Of a DNA stretch of 64,000 bases, positions 13,960 through 25,300 are shown piece by piece; the first letter of the stretch is position 1, and every line of letters starts with the position of its first letter. The notes beneath the pieces were generated by a model, which saw only the letters and a program-made list of their open reading frames with translations, ran no database searches and was not told the DNA's origin. The position numbers and the translations under genes were made by a program. This DNA comes from Tubulanus polymorphus (Eukaryota > Nemertea > Palaeonemertea > Tubulaniformes > Tubulanidae): positions 1,741,001 through 1,805,000 of the forward strand of contig NC_134025.1 in assembly GCF_964204645.1 (NCBI RefSeq), read 5' to 3'.

Positions 13960-14110
13960 ATCGCTGTGATTCAGTGGGCAAGTGGTTAGCATGAAGGATT
14001 CGAAAACAAGAGCCCCAGGTTCAAATCCCAGAGGGGTTCAGGTTCTGATGACCTCAGTATATATCCACTTACACGCTACGTCTACATCTACTGTCATATA
14101 AAAAATGTCT
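13960..14110 (+). mobile_element. tRNA-derived SINE candidate
   Basis: A tRNA-like promoter is visible: A-box-like TGGGCAAGTGG at 13975-13985 and a B box GGTTCAAATCC at 14018-14028, 43 bases apart, as in tRNA-headed SINEs. No cloverleaf with a complete acceptor stem was found, so I do not call a functional tRNA. The boundaries are approximate because no poly-A tail or target duplication was defined. Confidence 0.5.
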
Positions 14111-14944
14111 TTGCCTCCCCCTCAGTCATATCCAATTATTTTGCTGTACATGAGCACAAAATGACCATCATTACAGCTACCTTACACCAGATATGGGAGT
14201 AATAATAGACAAATCATAAGTTCGGCAAAATTACTCGTAATGTACCCATAAAATACATGTGTATATCATAAAGCTGAGAAACAGTAAATCTATAAAACAC
14301 AGGGACAATAGAACTAATAAAACAACGTGAAATATCTAATACCTTTGACAATTCTTACACAACTGAATGACTGTAACGATAATTGCACGGTTACTAACGC
14401 AGAAACACGGCAACTGAGGTAATCATTGTTTTATATTAGCATTTCCATGAAAGCAACGAATAAGGTATAAACTCAGACGCGGAGAATAGGTAATAGAATT
14501 AAAACCTACAGTAACATTTATCTATCGAAAGTTTGACGACACAACGTGATTTTTGGCACTCTTAGGTATGAAGAAATAACTAATCTCATGGGTAACTGGG
14601 GAGAACAGGTGGGAACCCGAATGGAAATAATCGGTAGATTTTTAGTCATTTTATTTCAACAAACATATCATTGAACATAAATGACGAATGGCTCACACAC
14701 AATAAATTCTGAAAATGTCGATATTGGACAAATGTTCTCTTTTTCTCATATGAAGAATCGTTATTTCAGCTCAACAGAGATTTCAACGCCAGACAGGAGG
14801 AGATGACACCGTAAATACTTTTCGGACAATTATAATCTTCGTATTTCAGTCGTATGACAGTTGATGAATTCATATTGCTGTAAATTCCTTGGCAACGAAG
14901 ATAATACCGAAGAAAATCCATACACGCACCACTGCACTGGTGTT

Positions 14945-15012
14945 AGAGAGAGGGAGAGAGGGAGAGTGGGAGAGAGGGAGAGAGGGAGAGAGGGAGAGAG
15001 GGAGAGAGAGGG
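14945..15012. repeat. (GAGAGG)n simple repeat
   Basis: About 68 purine-only bases of GAGAGG and GAGAGAGG units on the plus strand. Apparent open frames here are artefacts of composition. Confidence 0.95.
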
Positions 15013-15136
15013 CGACCATTGCATGAATATATTCTGCCAGTAAAAGGTGTCTGGCGCAGCTTTGTCAAATATGTATTAACAGACAGTACAGGTGTCTGTC
15101 TACTTACAGTTAACTCATGATAATCTCCCCCCATAG

Positions 15137-15149
15137 CCCCCCCCCCCCC
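15137..15149. repeat. poly-C tract
   Basis: Thirteen consecutive C bases, preceded by a shorter C run. Confidence 0.9.
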
Positions 15150-15652
15150 AATGCCAGATCCTTTAACATCTATATCGAGACTAGTTCAAAGTCGTCTTAA
15201 ATCTCGATGGTTATAGAGTGGTATAGATGGTTATAGAGTTATATAGTGTAACCTGCCCCTGATTTCTGAAGAATATTCTTAAGTATATATAAACAGAAAG
15301 GAGAGAATTTCTAAATGATAAAATGTCAAGGTTTCGAGCAAGCGTGGTCCATATGACTGCAGCATCTATAATCAACTTATATTCCTGATTTTAAATTGAC
15401 AGAACCAATCTTCATATTCATCGTGTATACTACACAGTCTGGGATATATATCGTGTGATATAATCACCTGTCATCATCAGCTACAGCTCGTGGTTCATCT
15501 TCATCAATTCTATACAAATTGATATCTATAACTCAAATATTTAGATATTCAAATTATTATTCAAAATTGTATAATCTGCAATTTACTGCATGCATCGGTA
15601 CAGAAATCCATTAAGAATTCTGAAGGTCTCGATAACAATAAATGTGAGCCCT

Positions 15653-16313
15653 AAAGTTCCGTGGTATATGGAAAAGTTCCGTGGTATATGGAAAGTTCCG
15701 TGGTATATGGAAAGTTCCGTGGTATATGGAAAGGTTCCGTGGTATATGGAAAGTTCCGTGGTATATGGAAAAGTTCTGTGGTATATGGAAAGTTCCGTGG
15801 TATATGGAAAGTTCCGTGGTATATGGAAAGGTTCCGTGGTATATGGAAAGGTTCCGTGGTATATGGAAAAGTTCCGTGGTATATGGAAAAGTTCCGTGGT
15901 ATATGGAAAGGTTCCGTGGTATATGAAAAGGTTCAGTGGTATATGGAAAGTTCCGTGGTATATGGAAAGGTTCCATGGTATATGGAAAGTTCCGTGGTAT
16001 ATGGAAAAGTTCCGTGGTATATGGAAAGTTCCGTGGTATATGGAAAGTTCCGTGGTATATGGAAAGGTTCCGTGGTATATGGAAAGTTCCGTGGTATATG
16101 GAAAAGTTCCGTGGTATATGGAAAGTTCCGTGGTATATGGAAAGGTTCCGTGGTATATGGAAAGTTCCGTGGTATATGGAAAAGTTCCGTGGTATATGGA
16201 AAGTTCCGTGGTATATGGAAAGGTTCCGTGGTATATGAAAAGGTTCAGTGGTATATGGAAAGTTCCGTGGTATATGGAAAGGTTCCGTGGTATATGGAAA
16301 GTTCCGTGGTATA
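15653..16313. repeat. ~20-bp minisatellite, about 33 copies
   Basis: Tandem copies of a 19-21-bp unit based on GTTCCGTGGTATATGGAAA, varying mainly by one or two A/G bases at the join. The unit has no stop codon in any plus-strand frame, so all three frames stay open with repetitive peptides. No start context, splice signals or homology support translation. Confidence 0.97.
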
Positions 16314-18590
16314 CGGCGTAAGAAGATCAAAATATTTTAATGGACATTTTCTTGAATTTTTCACAATCTTTTTTTACAAGCAGATATCCATTTTCGGAGT
16401 TTTTCTCACAGTTTCCACATTAATCCTATCCCTGGCATGTATATGCATCTTTCCAATCGGGATGACAAACTACTGTCCTCTACATACACCAGTAGAAAGG
16501 TAGTTTAAAACAGCGTGATTAACAGCGAGACTATTAGACAGGTAGTGTTTAATGGGCTACCCCGAGGGAGATGGGAAATCACTGGTTGAATGAGCTCAGT
16601 AAATAACAATAATCATCTTACACCATCCACCGGCACCAAACTGCTTCACCAACATTATATTTTTCAAGCTACATAACACACTGTTAACCTTAGTTCATCT
16701 TTTGTTTGCCAACCACAAAAAAAAAATAAATCAACTTAGAATAATGAGGTTTGTTTAGAAGATGCCTGTAAGCTTTATCAAAACCCTGCATAAAAATGTT
16801 CATCATCAAAAAAGCATCAGTTTTTAAAAACAGATCATGAATGCTGATGTGTCATTGGGTGTGGTATAAGAATGTATGACCAGTATTTGTATCATATAAA
16901 TAGGGGGTCGATTCCCCATGGCATCATCTATTACAGACACTGGCATTCACATAATATTCACTGATCTTTTTAGAAACATCGCAGAGATTTACTGCAACAA
17001 CCTGTCTAATGGTGAAGTATCCCCGTAGCTACACTCGGCCAGTTACACCAATGACATCAAAAGAATTCTATAATTGCAGTTATAGTCACAGAGTCAGTAC
17101 GTCTTAGTGCACTCTGTGATAAAATCATTAAATATGGTCCAGAAATGCAGTCGAGTATTGACCAAATCTATAAGTCTATCTACAGTCATTCTCTTAAACC
17201 GTACAAGACACTTCAATAAACCAGTTTATCATAGATATAGAAGACAATTCGCCGATAATCAATCAGATGAATATATATTTTTGATAGCCCCAGCGGCCAC
17301 CACTCCAGGAAGCCATAAACGAGAGGCAACAACATAATTCATATCTGTAAAGCGTTATAATCTTGATGAAAAACTCTTGAGTCCGCGTTTTAATGATAAT
17401 ATGTGATAAAATCCTACACAATACTAATATCACCATTGATTACTGAATTATTCTCTTTATTCTATATTGCATATTCCATGAAGACGACTATCGGGATATT
17501 GTGGAAATGTTCAGATAAACTATCAGCTCAAGGAAACATTTCAGGAATTCTATTGTATATTACTGTTAGTTATAATGCTCATTTTCATATACGTTCCTAT
17601 CATCAGATCGATGTGTCTCGATATTTAAAGCACGTTTCCGATAACTGCGATGGAGAAACATGTTTGAATGGACTTGACGAATACCTCGGGAATGATATCA
17701 ATAGATTTATAGTGGAGAACAGTAAAACGTGATTGAAAATTCATGCTACTTTCCCCACGCACACTAACACATAGATAGACACTCAACGTCTTCAATGATT
17801 TTATCTACTGAAGTCTTAAACTCATCCCACTGAATCCTATTGATGTTCCTTATTTTTTAACCTTTCTTTCTACGGTTTCGTATAGATCAACAGGATGTAT
17901 CGTTTTGATAAAACTGATCGGGCTTCAAAATAACTTAACTTCGATCGTAGATTTTCTTCCATTGTAAACCGGTTCAAGACGAGGAGATATACCTGCATAG
18001 GAACTATTAAATAGTTGTCTGGGTAAAACTGTCAAGCGTCGAGTATTCTCATTGTATCAGAAATTCTGTCGATGACATCTTCAGAGGTTTTTCAGCGCCA
18101 CACGACCGAATGATACACCGGTACAGAGAGAAAATAAGAGCTATTTCTGATACGGAGGAGATAAAATGACAACCTCACATGAAATCTAATTCGTGTAGTA
18201 TTGGGAAGGGATGAACATTGTCCCGATGCAGAAGACACGGAACAGGAGGCGGCTGCAGCAGAAATCAATTTTCTGTTGGATTCAGATTACAGATGATGAT
18301 GATGATGATTTGAGATGGATTAAATCAGTCCCGAGGGTACTAACATTCAAACTGTTATAAATCCTGTTATATATATACAACAATCAGATTCTATACAGGC
18401 AATCTATTAATTTATCAATATAAGTTCCAACGTTTCTTAACAAATTAATAGAAAAACTTCAAAAAAGTAAATTGCCTCCACTGATGAGCGTGCGATATAC
18501 ATCGATGCAGAATCAATTAAATCAATCAGCAATAGAATTATTGATTTTCTGTGTTAGAAAACAATATTCCCATACAGGCAATCGTTTCAA
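16314..18590. other. non-coding, nothing recognised
   Basis: AT-rich sequence with short open frames only (for example near 17.1-17.3 and 17.4-17.7 kb, plus strand). None has both splice sites and a recognisable product. A short GAT run lies near 18.29-18.31 kb. Confidence 0.5.
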
Positions 18591-18593
18591 CCC

Positions 18594-18668
18594 CCCTCTC
18601 CCCTCAGTATTCCCTTCAACCCCCCTCTCCCCTCAGTATTCCCTTCAACCCCCCCTCTCCCCTCAGTA
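18594..18668. repeat. ~29-bp tandem repeat, about 2.5 copies
   Basis: Near-identical C-rich units containing CCCCTCTCCCCTCAGTATTC follow each other directly. Confidence 0.85.
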
Positions 18669-18679
18669 ATCTATCTACA

Positions 18680-18870
18680 TGGTCTAAACCACCCAGTCTA
18701 ATCCACCCGGTCTTATCCACCCAGTCTAATCCAACCAGTCTAATCCACCAGGTTTAGTCCACCTGGAATTATCCACCCCTTCTACATAAATCCACCCAGT
18801 CTAACCCACCTAGTCAAATCCACCCAGTCTAATCCACCCAGTCTCATCCACCCAATCCAACCCGGTCTAA
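18680..18870. repeat. ~15-bp imperfect tandem repeat
   Basis: Many diverged copies of a unit like CCCAGTCTAATCCAC. With the C-rich array next to it, this forms a single low-complexity block. Confidence 0.85.
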
Positions 18871-19835
18871 TGTGTCCATGGTCTAATCAATCAAAGTCTA
18901 ACATGTTTATCGTGTGATTTTGTTGCGTGCTGAAAACAGTTTCTTCTTTCACAAACGCAGGAATTATTCAGAGATTATTTCCATCAAGATCAGTGATTAG
19001 TTGAAAGATTTATAACTCGAACAAACACAACACGCGCGACACAGATTCTTCTTATAGAATCAATGTTTTTCCGGCACAAAAAGAACATTGAAGTGAAGAG
19101 TAGTAATTCCGGTCGCTGTTGTATTACATAGACATCACAAATAAACATTAGAATGACGTGAATAATAAATTACTGCGAGGAAGAAGAATGATTGTTTAAT
19201 TAAATGATCTCGTTGGTTTTACTTTACATCGAATAACCATAAATAACATTCTCTGATTTCCATCAACGGATTATCATAGTAGACAAAATAAACACTAGGG
19301 CAGTCAGTAGTCCCCTTAACACCCTAGCGCTTTAAAACTGCAGTTACGCCTAATTTGGTTCAACAACACTTAAGATCTTGTCTTAGCCCGTCTTATCTAA
19401 CAACATAAGACTGGCCTTAGAGTTAAGACAATTTTGAGCCAGTTGCCTAATAATAGCTTTGTTTGAAGACCAGCCTAAGACGAGTTCTATAACCGATCAA
19501 CACCAGTCATAAGACCATGTACAGACTTAAGTCCAGCATGTTCAGTAATAGGGAATGATTCACTTTTTATGAAATAAGAACAACTTATCACATAGAAGAT
19601 AATGACTGAATGTATCCTATCAGTAAAACCCAATGAGATGAATTCATTTACCGGTTACTAAAACCCATACAGTTTACTAAATCACGATGAAATGTTATAA
19701 CGAAGCCAAACAAAAACGAAGCAATCGAACATCGAACGTAAAATAGCTTCAAACCGACGATTAGAAAATTAAAGAAAGAATCCCGACATATGCGAGTCTC
19801 CGCTAAACCCAGCCATACATAAACACACGACTTAC

Positions 19836-19857
19836 CCGTATTACTGAATATCGCCAT
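19836..19857 (-). CDS. ITPRID: candidate distal first coding exon of the ITPRID-like gene
   Basis: On the minus strand an ATG in a good start context (ACCATGG) opens seven codons (MAIFSNT) and ends in phase 1 at a strong donor, GG|GTAAGT. The large ITPRID-like exon at 4441-5945 needs a phase-1 partner, so this exon would splice to it in frame, as would the short exon at 6956-6962. If real, it adds a 14-kb first intron and a second promoter. Only phase and splice-site quality support it; no homology is available for so short a peptide. Confidence 0.45.
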
Positions 19858-22087
19858 GGTGACAATGTGGTGGGTAGGTATGCGATTATCAAGAATGGAT
19901 TGAAATATCCTTATCAGATAAAGTGAAATGATAGTTATAAAGATGAAGAAACTGCATAATATCAGCTGGTATGAGTGTCACACTGACAGCGAGTAGATTG
20001 TGCGCGAGAGTGCAGTAGCTACTGTACCACTCACTGTCTGTGTGTGTGTGTCCTCGTAGTACATGTAGCTCAGTTCATCGTTGTCATCTGGTATAATCTA
20101 TCCTTAACCCCCTCACTGTCGCCACCACCCGTATGCTTACAATGTATCAAAAAACAACGTCCAAAAGAATTATTCTGAAAATGCTCAGAATGTTTTAGAA
20201 ATCAGATTAATTGCCTGTCTATACAACGCTCTGAATTCAATTCTCACACAGGACCATCTCGCAAAACAACATCTCGAAGAATTCTATTCTATTCTTGAAA
20301 TGAATCTAGAAATTATTGATCATCGATGTCTTTAAAGTTCAGCATTAACTAACTATAAGCAAGATTCGCGAGTCCCCAAATCATAGGAAAACAGACAATC
20401 GAAAAAATGATTAGTTCTATGAAAATAGAAATTCTATAATCCATCCAATACGTACTGACAGTCAATTATTGATTTCATCGTCACATATTGGGTTGGGTTT
20501 GAGATCAGTCAATATTTCAAAACTGTTTACTCAATGTGTATGGAGTTAAAAATCTTGGTCGTAGACGGCGTCAGTTGGCGCAATAAAACCGAGCGTGGTA
20601 GCAGATGATCGCGCTACAATACCATCTTAATTAACATTTTACTGAATGAATCTAACATTAATTTCAAATTTTAGAAAATCTAAAATGTTTACCACTTGTT
20701 ACTGCTGTAGTTCTGTATTCAGTAATATTTCAATGATTTATGAAATGTCACGCTCTGTGTTATTATTATTACTACTATTCCTAGTCTAGTCTCCAGAAGC
20801 GCGAACATGAAAATGCAATTTTTCAGTAATCATAACTCATGTCCAGTTATAGCGTGACAATAATGTTTTCCTTCAACAGACACGCAGACTGATTTGATAT
20901 TAGTTGCCCCCGTGTGTCTAGTGGCTATTCACATCTTACCTGTAGCTCATATAAACATATATATATCTTCACTCTATAATCATGTAGTTTGTTATATACC
21001 AGCCACAGTCCCTAGACAAAGATACCAAAATATGATAAAAATCTATGATAAAAATTAACTCTAATTCAAACAAACAGTATTTGTTGCAGTGAAGGGTCTA
21101 CATGTAGCACCACAGATATGTAAAATGTTTTAATAAATTAATTCTAATTTGAAAAAGTATTTTTTTCAGTGCTTGAATGTGGACCTTCATAGATTTTTGT
21201 CCTCATAGTAGCCTACTGAATTACTACATTTGGGGGTTTTCACAGCCCATAATGTCAGATCAGGTAAATACATATTGTGGATTAAAATCCACTAGAAAAT
21301 AACTGGCAATAAATTGGCAATGTTTGGGAAACTCTTACAATCAAGAGAATACAATAGAGTACGACTGGTAGGTTGTGGATAAAACTACAGTCAACCAGAC
21401 TGGTCATACCTGACTGGTCACCAGACTGACAACTCCCAAAAGGGCTCACACCACTCAGTGACTTCTAGTCTGAGGCTGAGGTTTAGCATGCACACACTTG
21501 CCTGGGGCCCCTCTATCTTGGGGTGGGCTAGTAAGTTGATTGAATTGAAGCCCCAGCAGGTTCAAATAGTTGGATGGGCTAGTGTTAGATTACAATCGTT
21601 AATCACACCTATGTCCACTGTGTGTGTACTAATGTGCAGTACGGACTCTGCCGCTCGTGTAGTAGTTTACAGAACGGTATAGCAGCATCGCGCCCCGGCT
21701 CCCCACACGACATACACTAGAGCCAGGCAGAGGGGGTCCACCAAGAATGTCGTTTGTTTGTTTAATATTCGGTATTGTCAGGAAGGTTTAAATACGGGTT
21801 TGAAGCATATAGTGAAAAATTAAGCAATTGGTTCAGTAACTTACAGCTGGATATTCACCGTAGTACATGAAATAAGCGCTTTTCAGTGGTAAACATTGAC
21901 ATGTGCGCTCATTTCATTTCCGGGATAGTTACTATTATATACCGATAGATGGCGAAACCAACACAATGAAAAATAACCCACATTCTCGTTTCATACCTTT
22001 TATTCGACACCTTTTCGTCATTATGCCTCGATTAAAAATATATAAATCAGCACCAATACATATTCATTACTCATCTGGCAAGAATCT
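19858..22087. other. intergenic, upstream of distal ITPRID-like exon and downstream of legumain
   Basis: No exon is supported. A short GT run lies near 20.04 kb. Any promoter for the exon at 19836-19857 would lie here, but I cannot define a TATA box or initiator with confidence. The right end meets the legumain 3'UTR. Confidence 0.5.
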
Positions 22088-22093
22088 TTTATT
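22088..22093 (-). terminator. LGMN: legumain polyadenylation signal
   Basis: AATAAA on the minus strand, about 280 bases after the legumain stop codon. It is the nearest canonical signal I found. Confidence 0.6.
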
Positions 22094-22369
22094 TTCAATT
22101 AGTATAAAATTCATGACAATTAAAAAGCTCTGCTAATTTAAATACATTACAACATTGTTACAATATCACATTATAGTTTGGAATGCATGCGTTGATTACT
22201 AAAAACTCGATTAAAATCTATACAAAAAAACACATCTTTGGGACCTCATAAGTACTTTCATAATTTCATAATTAAGTACAATCATCTAAAATATATCAGC
22301 AATTTAAAGGCAATAAGAACTGGTTTATAAAATCAACATTCTGGTTTAAAAGTGTGGTAGAAAATAAAA

Positions 22370-25300
22370 TTAGTGTTTAACACAAGTGGTGAAAATAGCT
22401 CTTTCGATCAGGTCGGCGTCTATACCTTCTTCGCACAGATTCAATAATTTATACATATTTCTCAGCGCATAATTGTTCTACAAGTAAAAAGAGAATGACA
22501 TTCAATTATGACCTCATTAATCACATGAAATAACGGGAATTTGATCACAAACACAAGATAAATTTTGATCAAACTCCAGGGAAGGTCAGAATATATCAGA
22601 ACAACTCGAATTGTGTCAATTGTTTGATAGGGAAGTCTCTTGTGATTGAATACAAAAGTAAGAACAAACATTTCAATATCAAACAAGTAAAAAATATGGC
22701 AAAAAATGAAATCAGACAAAATGAATATATCAAACCAGACAATAGATAACATCCTGATCACTTTCATGTGACTGATAAAGTTTATAATGACTGCACTGTC
22801 TATTCAAATTCACTAGTTTATATGAAGTTGATGTCAATCCTCGAGTTGACAACGAAAAATTGCAGATTGCACCAAAATCAAGCTTAATTTTCAATATGAA
22901 AAAAAGCTTTGCTATTTCATACACTAATAAAAGCAGCTGTTTAAAAACTCAGGCTTAAAGAAAACATGAAACCCAGTCTTACCTGTCCCAGATTGTAACA
23001 GATATCATGGAATCGATTTACAGCAGTTTTATAGCACGTATGTTTCGTCAATTCAACTCTTTGTCGATTCACGCGATTTGCCTGTTCACGATTACGCGTT
23101 ACTCCTTTGATGATTTTGTCCATTTTCTTTTCGACTTCCATTCTCAACTAGAATTACAAAATTAGACGTCGTCATTCAAGCAGCTGAGAATTATTACAAT
23201 CAGGACAGATAGATATCTCATGATGGTATTGACTTACTTTATATAATTCTAAAATCTGTTGATTGATTATCTGTCTCTCTTGCACACTTGTAGAATCGTG
23301 TAGTTGATGATACAGAATAGCTAGAGGGACGTCTTCTTGTGGTACAGCATCGCTCTTAAACAACAACAAAAACACTGTCATATATAAATGTATACATCAT
23401 ATATATATCAGGGTCTGATCTAAGGAATGTAAGGGGGGGCAAGCATATCTGAAATTTCAATTGCCCCCCTCCAACAGCTACTTGCCCTACACAGGCAGTA
23501 TAATTGGTGGCACTATCATCCATTGTATCGAGTGGGAAAAAAAGCTTTGAGACATAAAATTGCAAGTTAGCCCGGCGGACAAGTGAAAATGATAACCTAC
23601 TTGCCCTGATGAGAATATACTTTTCCCGGGCAATCGGACAAGTGCTTAGATCGGAACCCTGTATATATAACTAAAGCCGCCTGGTTATAAACTATTGGTG
23701 ATTATTACCGGTACAACAAATGATTGTTCAGCCGGTCGAATATTCCTCATACCATCCATATTTCCTGCAGCTTGGAAATCAGCTACGGGCAACTTGGAAA
23801 TTTTCTGAAATTTATAGATAGATACTTTATGCATATGATTGATATTTCACTTGTGATTAAACCATTCGAAGTAGTGAAAGATGCCCTACCAAATCTCCAT
23901 ATTCCATTACATGACTGGTGTTAGTCTGTTTCTTCACAATCAAGAACTGCTCTTGAAGCGTTTCAACTTTCAAGTTTTCCTTAAAAAATCATATTAAGAG
24001 AAACTCAAAACAGTACAAAAATCTGTTCATTTTATTTGAATCGACATCGATTGGAGAGAATAAATAGGACAAAATAATATCGATTAATAATTTTATTACA
24101 AGGTTCCTACAATTCCTGGTATCCAGAATTCAAGGACTTTTCAAGGAATTTTCAAGGAGTAATTTTCAAAATTCAAGGAGGTTTTCGCGGTCATATATAA
24201 GGAAAAAAAGTCGAAAATTCAAAAACAAAATCCATGTTTTTCTCAAATTTTGATCAGTTGTTGTGTGTGCCATTTTGGTTTTACATGTTTAAATGTTTTA
24301 AATCTCAAAGTGAAACAACTTTCACTCAAGTCACACAATGAAGAATAATAGAATACACTGTCTTCTGAAAAGGACCTTTTGAAAATTTTTAATAGGACTT
24401 TCCCAGAATTTAAGGAGTTTCAAGGAGTTTATGGATATTTCTCAAAATTAAAGGATTTTCAAGGACCTTGAAATATATATTCAAAAATCAAGGAGTTTTC
24501 AAGGATTCAAGGAGTTGTAGGGACCCTGTATTAAGCGAATATAGAGGAGTGAAGTTAATTGGATGATTGTATATTTACCGTTGTAGAATCATGTAACCAG
24601 TTTACACTGTACACATCACCTAAGTATGTCTTACGTTTCTTATCGTAATAACAAGCATAGGAAGATTGATGTGAGTTTGCAGCAGTACTCGCAAATACTG
24701 GAATATTAAAATCATGCTTATCTGATTATTTATCTAAAAAGCTGATTAATTTACAAGCATTGATTAGATATGCATTAAATACGTATCATTTTCTGTTTCC
24801 GACTGATTTGATTTCAATTCATTCAACACGGAAACTTAATACATATTTCAGAATTCATTTATGGACAATACTTTGAGTTCACTCTATAAACATAAGCGTT
24901 ATACAAAGAGGGTCATTGTCCACTTCTCTCCATGTACATAATCCATGAAATGTCATACGTGTCGAGTGATTGAAAATCAGCCAAATTTTGCGTGCTGTAC
25001 ATACTTCATAAACAGCCCCTTACCCGGCAAAGTCAAACCCTAATGAATACCACTGCATCATTTGTAAAAAGCCAAATCATTATATCAGGGTTAATATAAG
25101 CTCCTCTCCTTCATACTGAAGTAAAGTGAAGCAGGTCTGGTGTAGGAGGTGGTACATGGCGAGTACAGACAAGATCGGTCAATACCTTATCAGAATCTTC
25201 CATCCATTTTACGCTATAAACATCACCTAAGAAGGTTTTCCTCTTCCTGTCGTAATAACAGGAATACGACGACTGATGGGCGTTGGCAGCCGTTGTTGCA

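Noticed and set aside
15590-16503. Long open frames of 240-280 codons on both strands.
   Set aside because: They are produced by a 20-bp minisatellite that has no stop in any plus-strand frame, with no splice or homology support.
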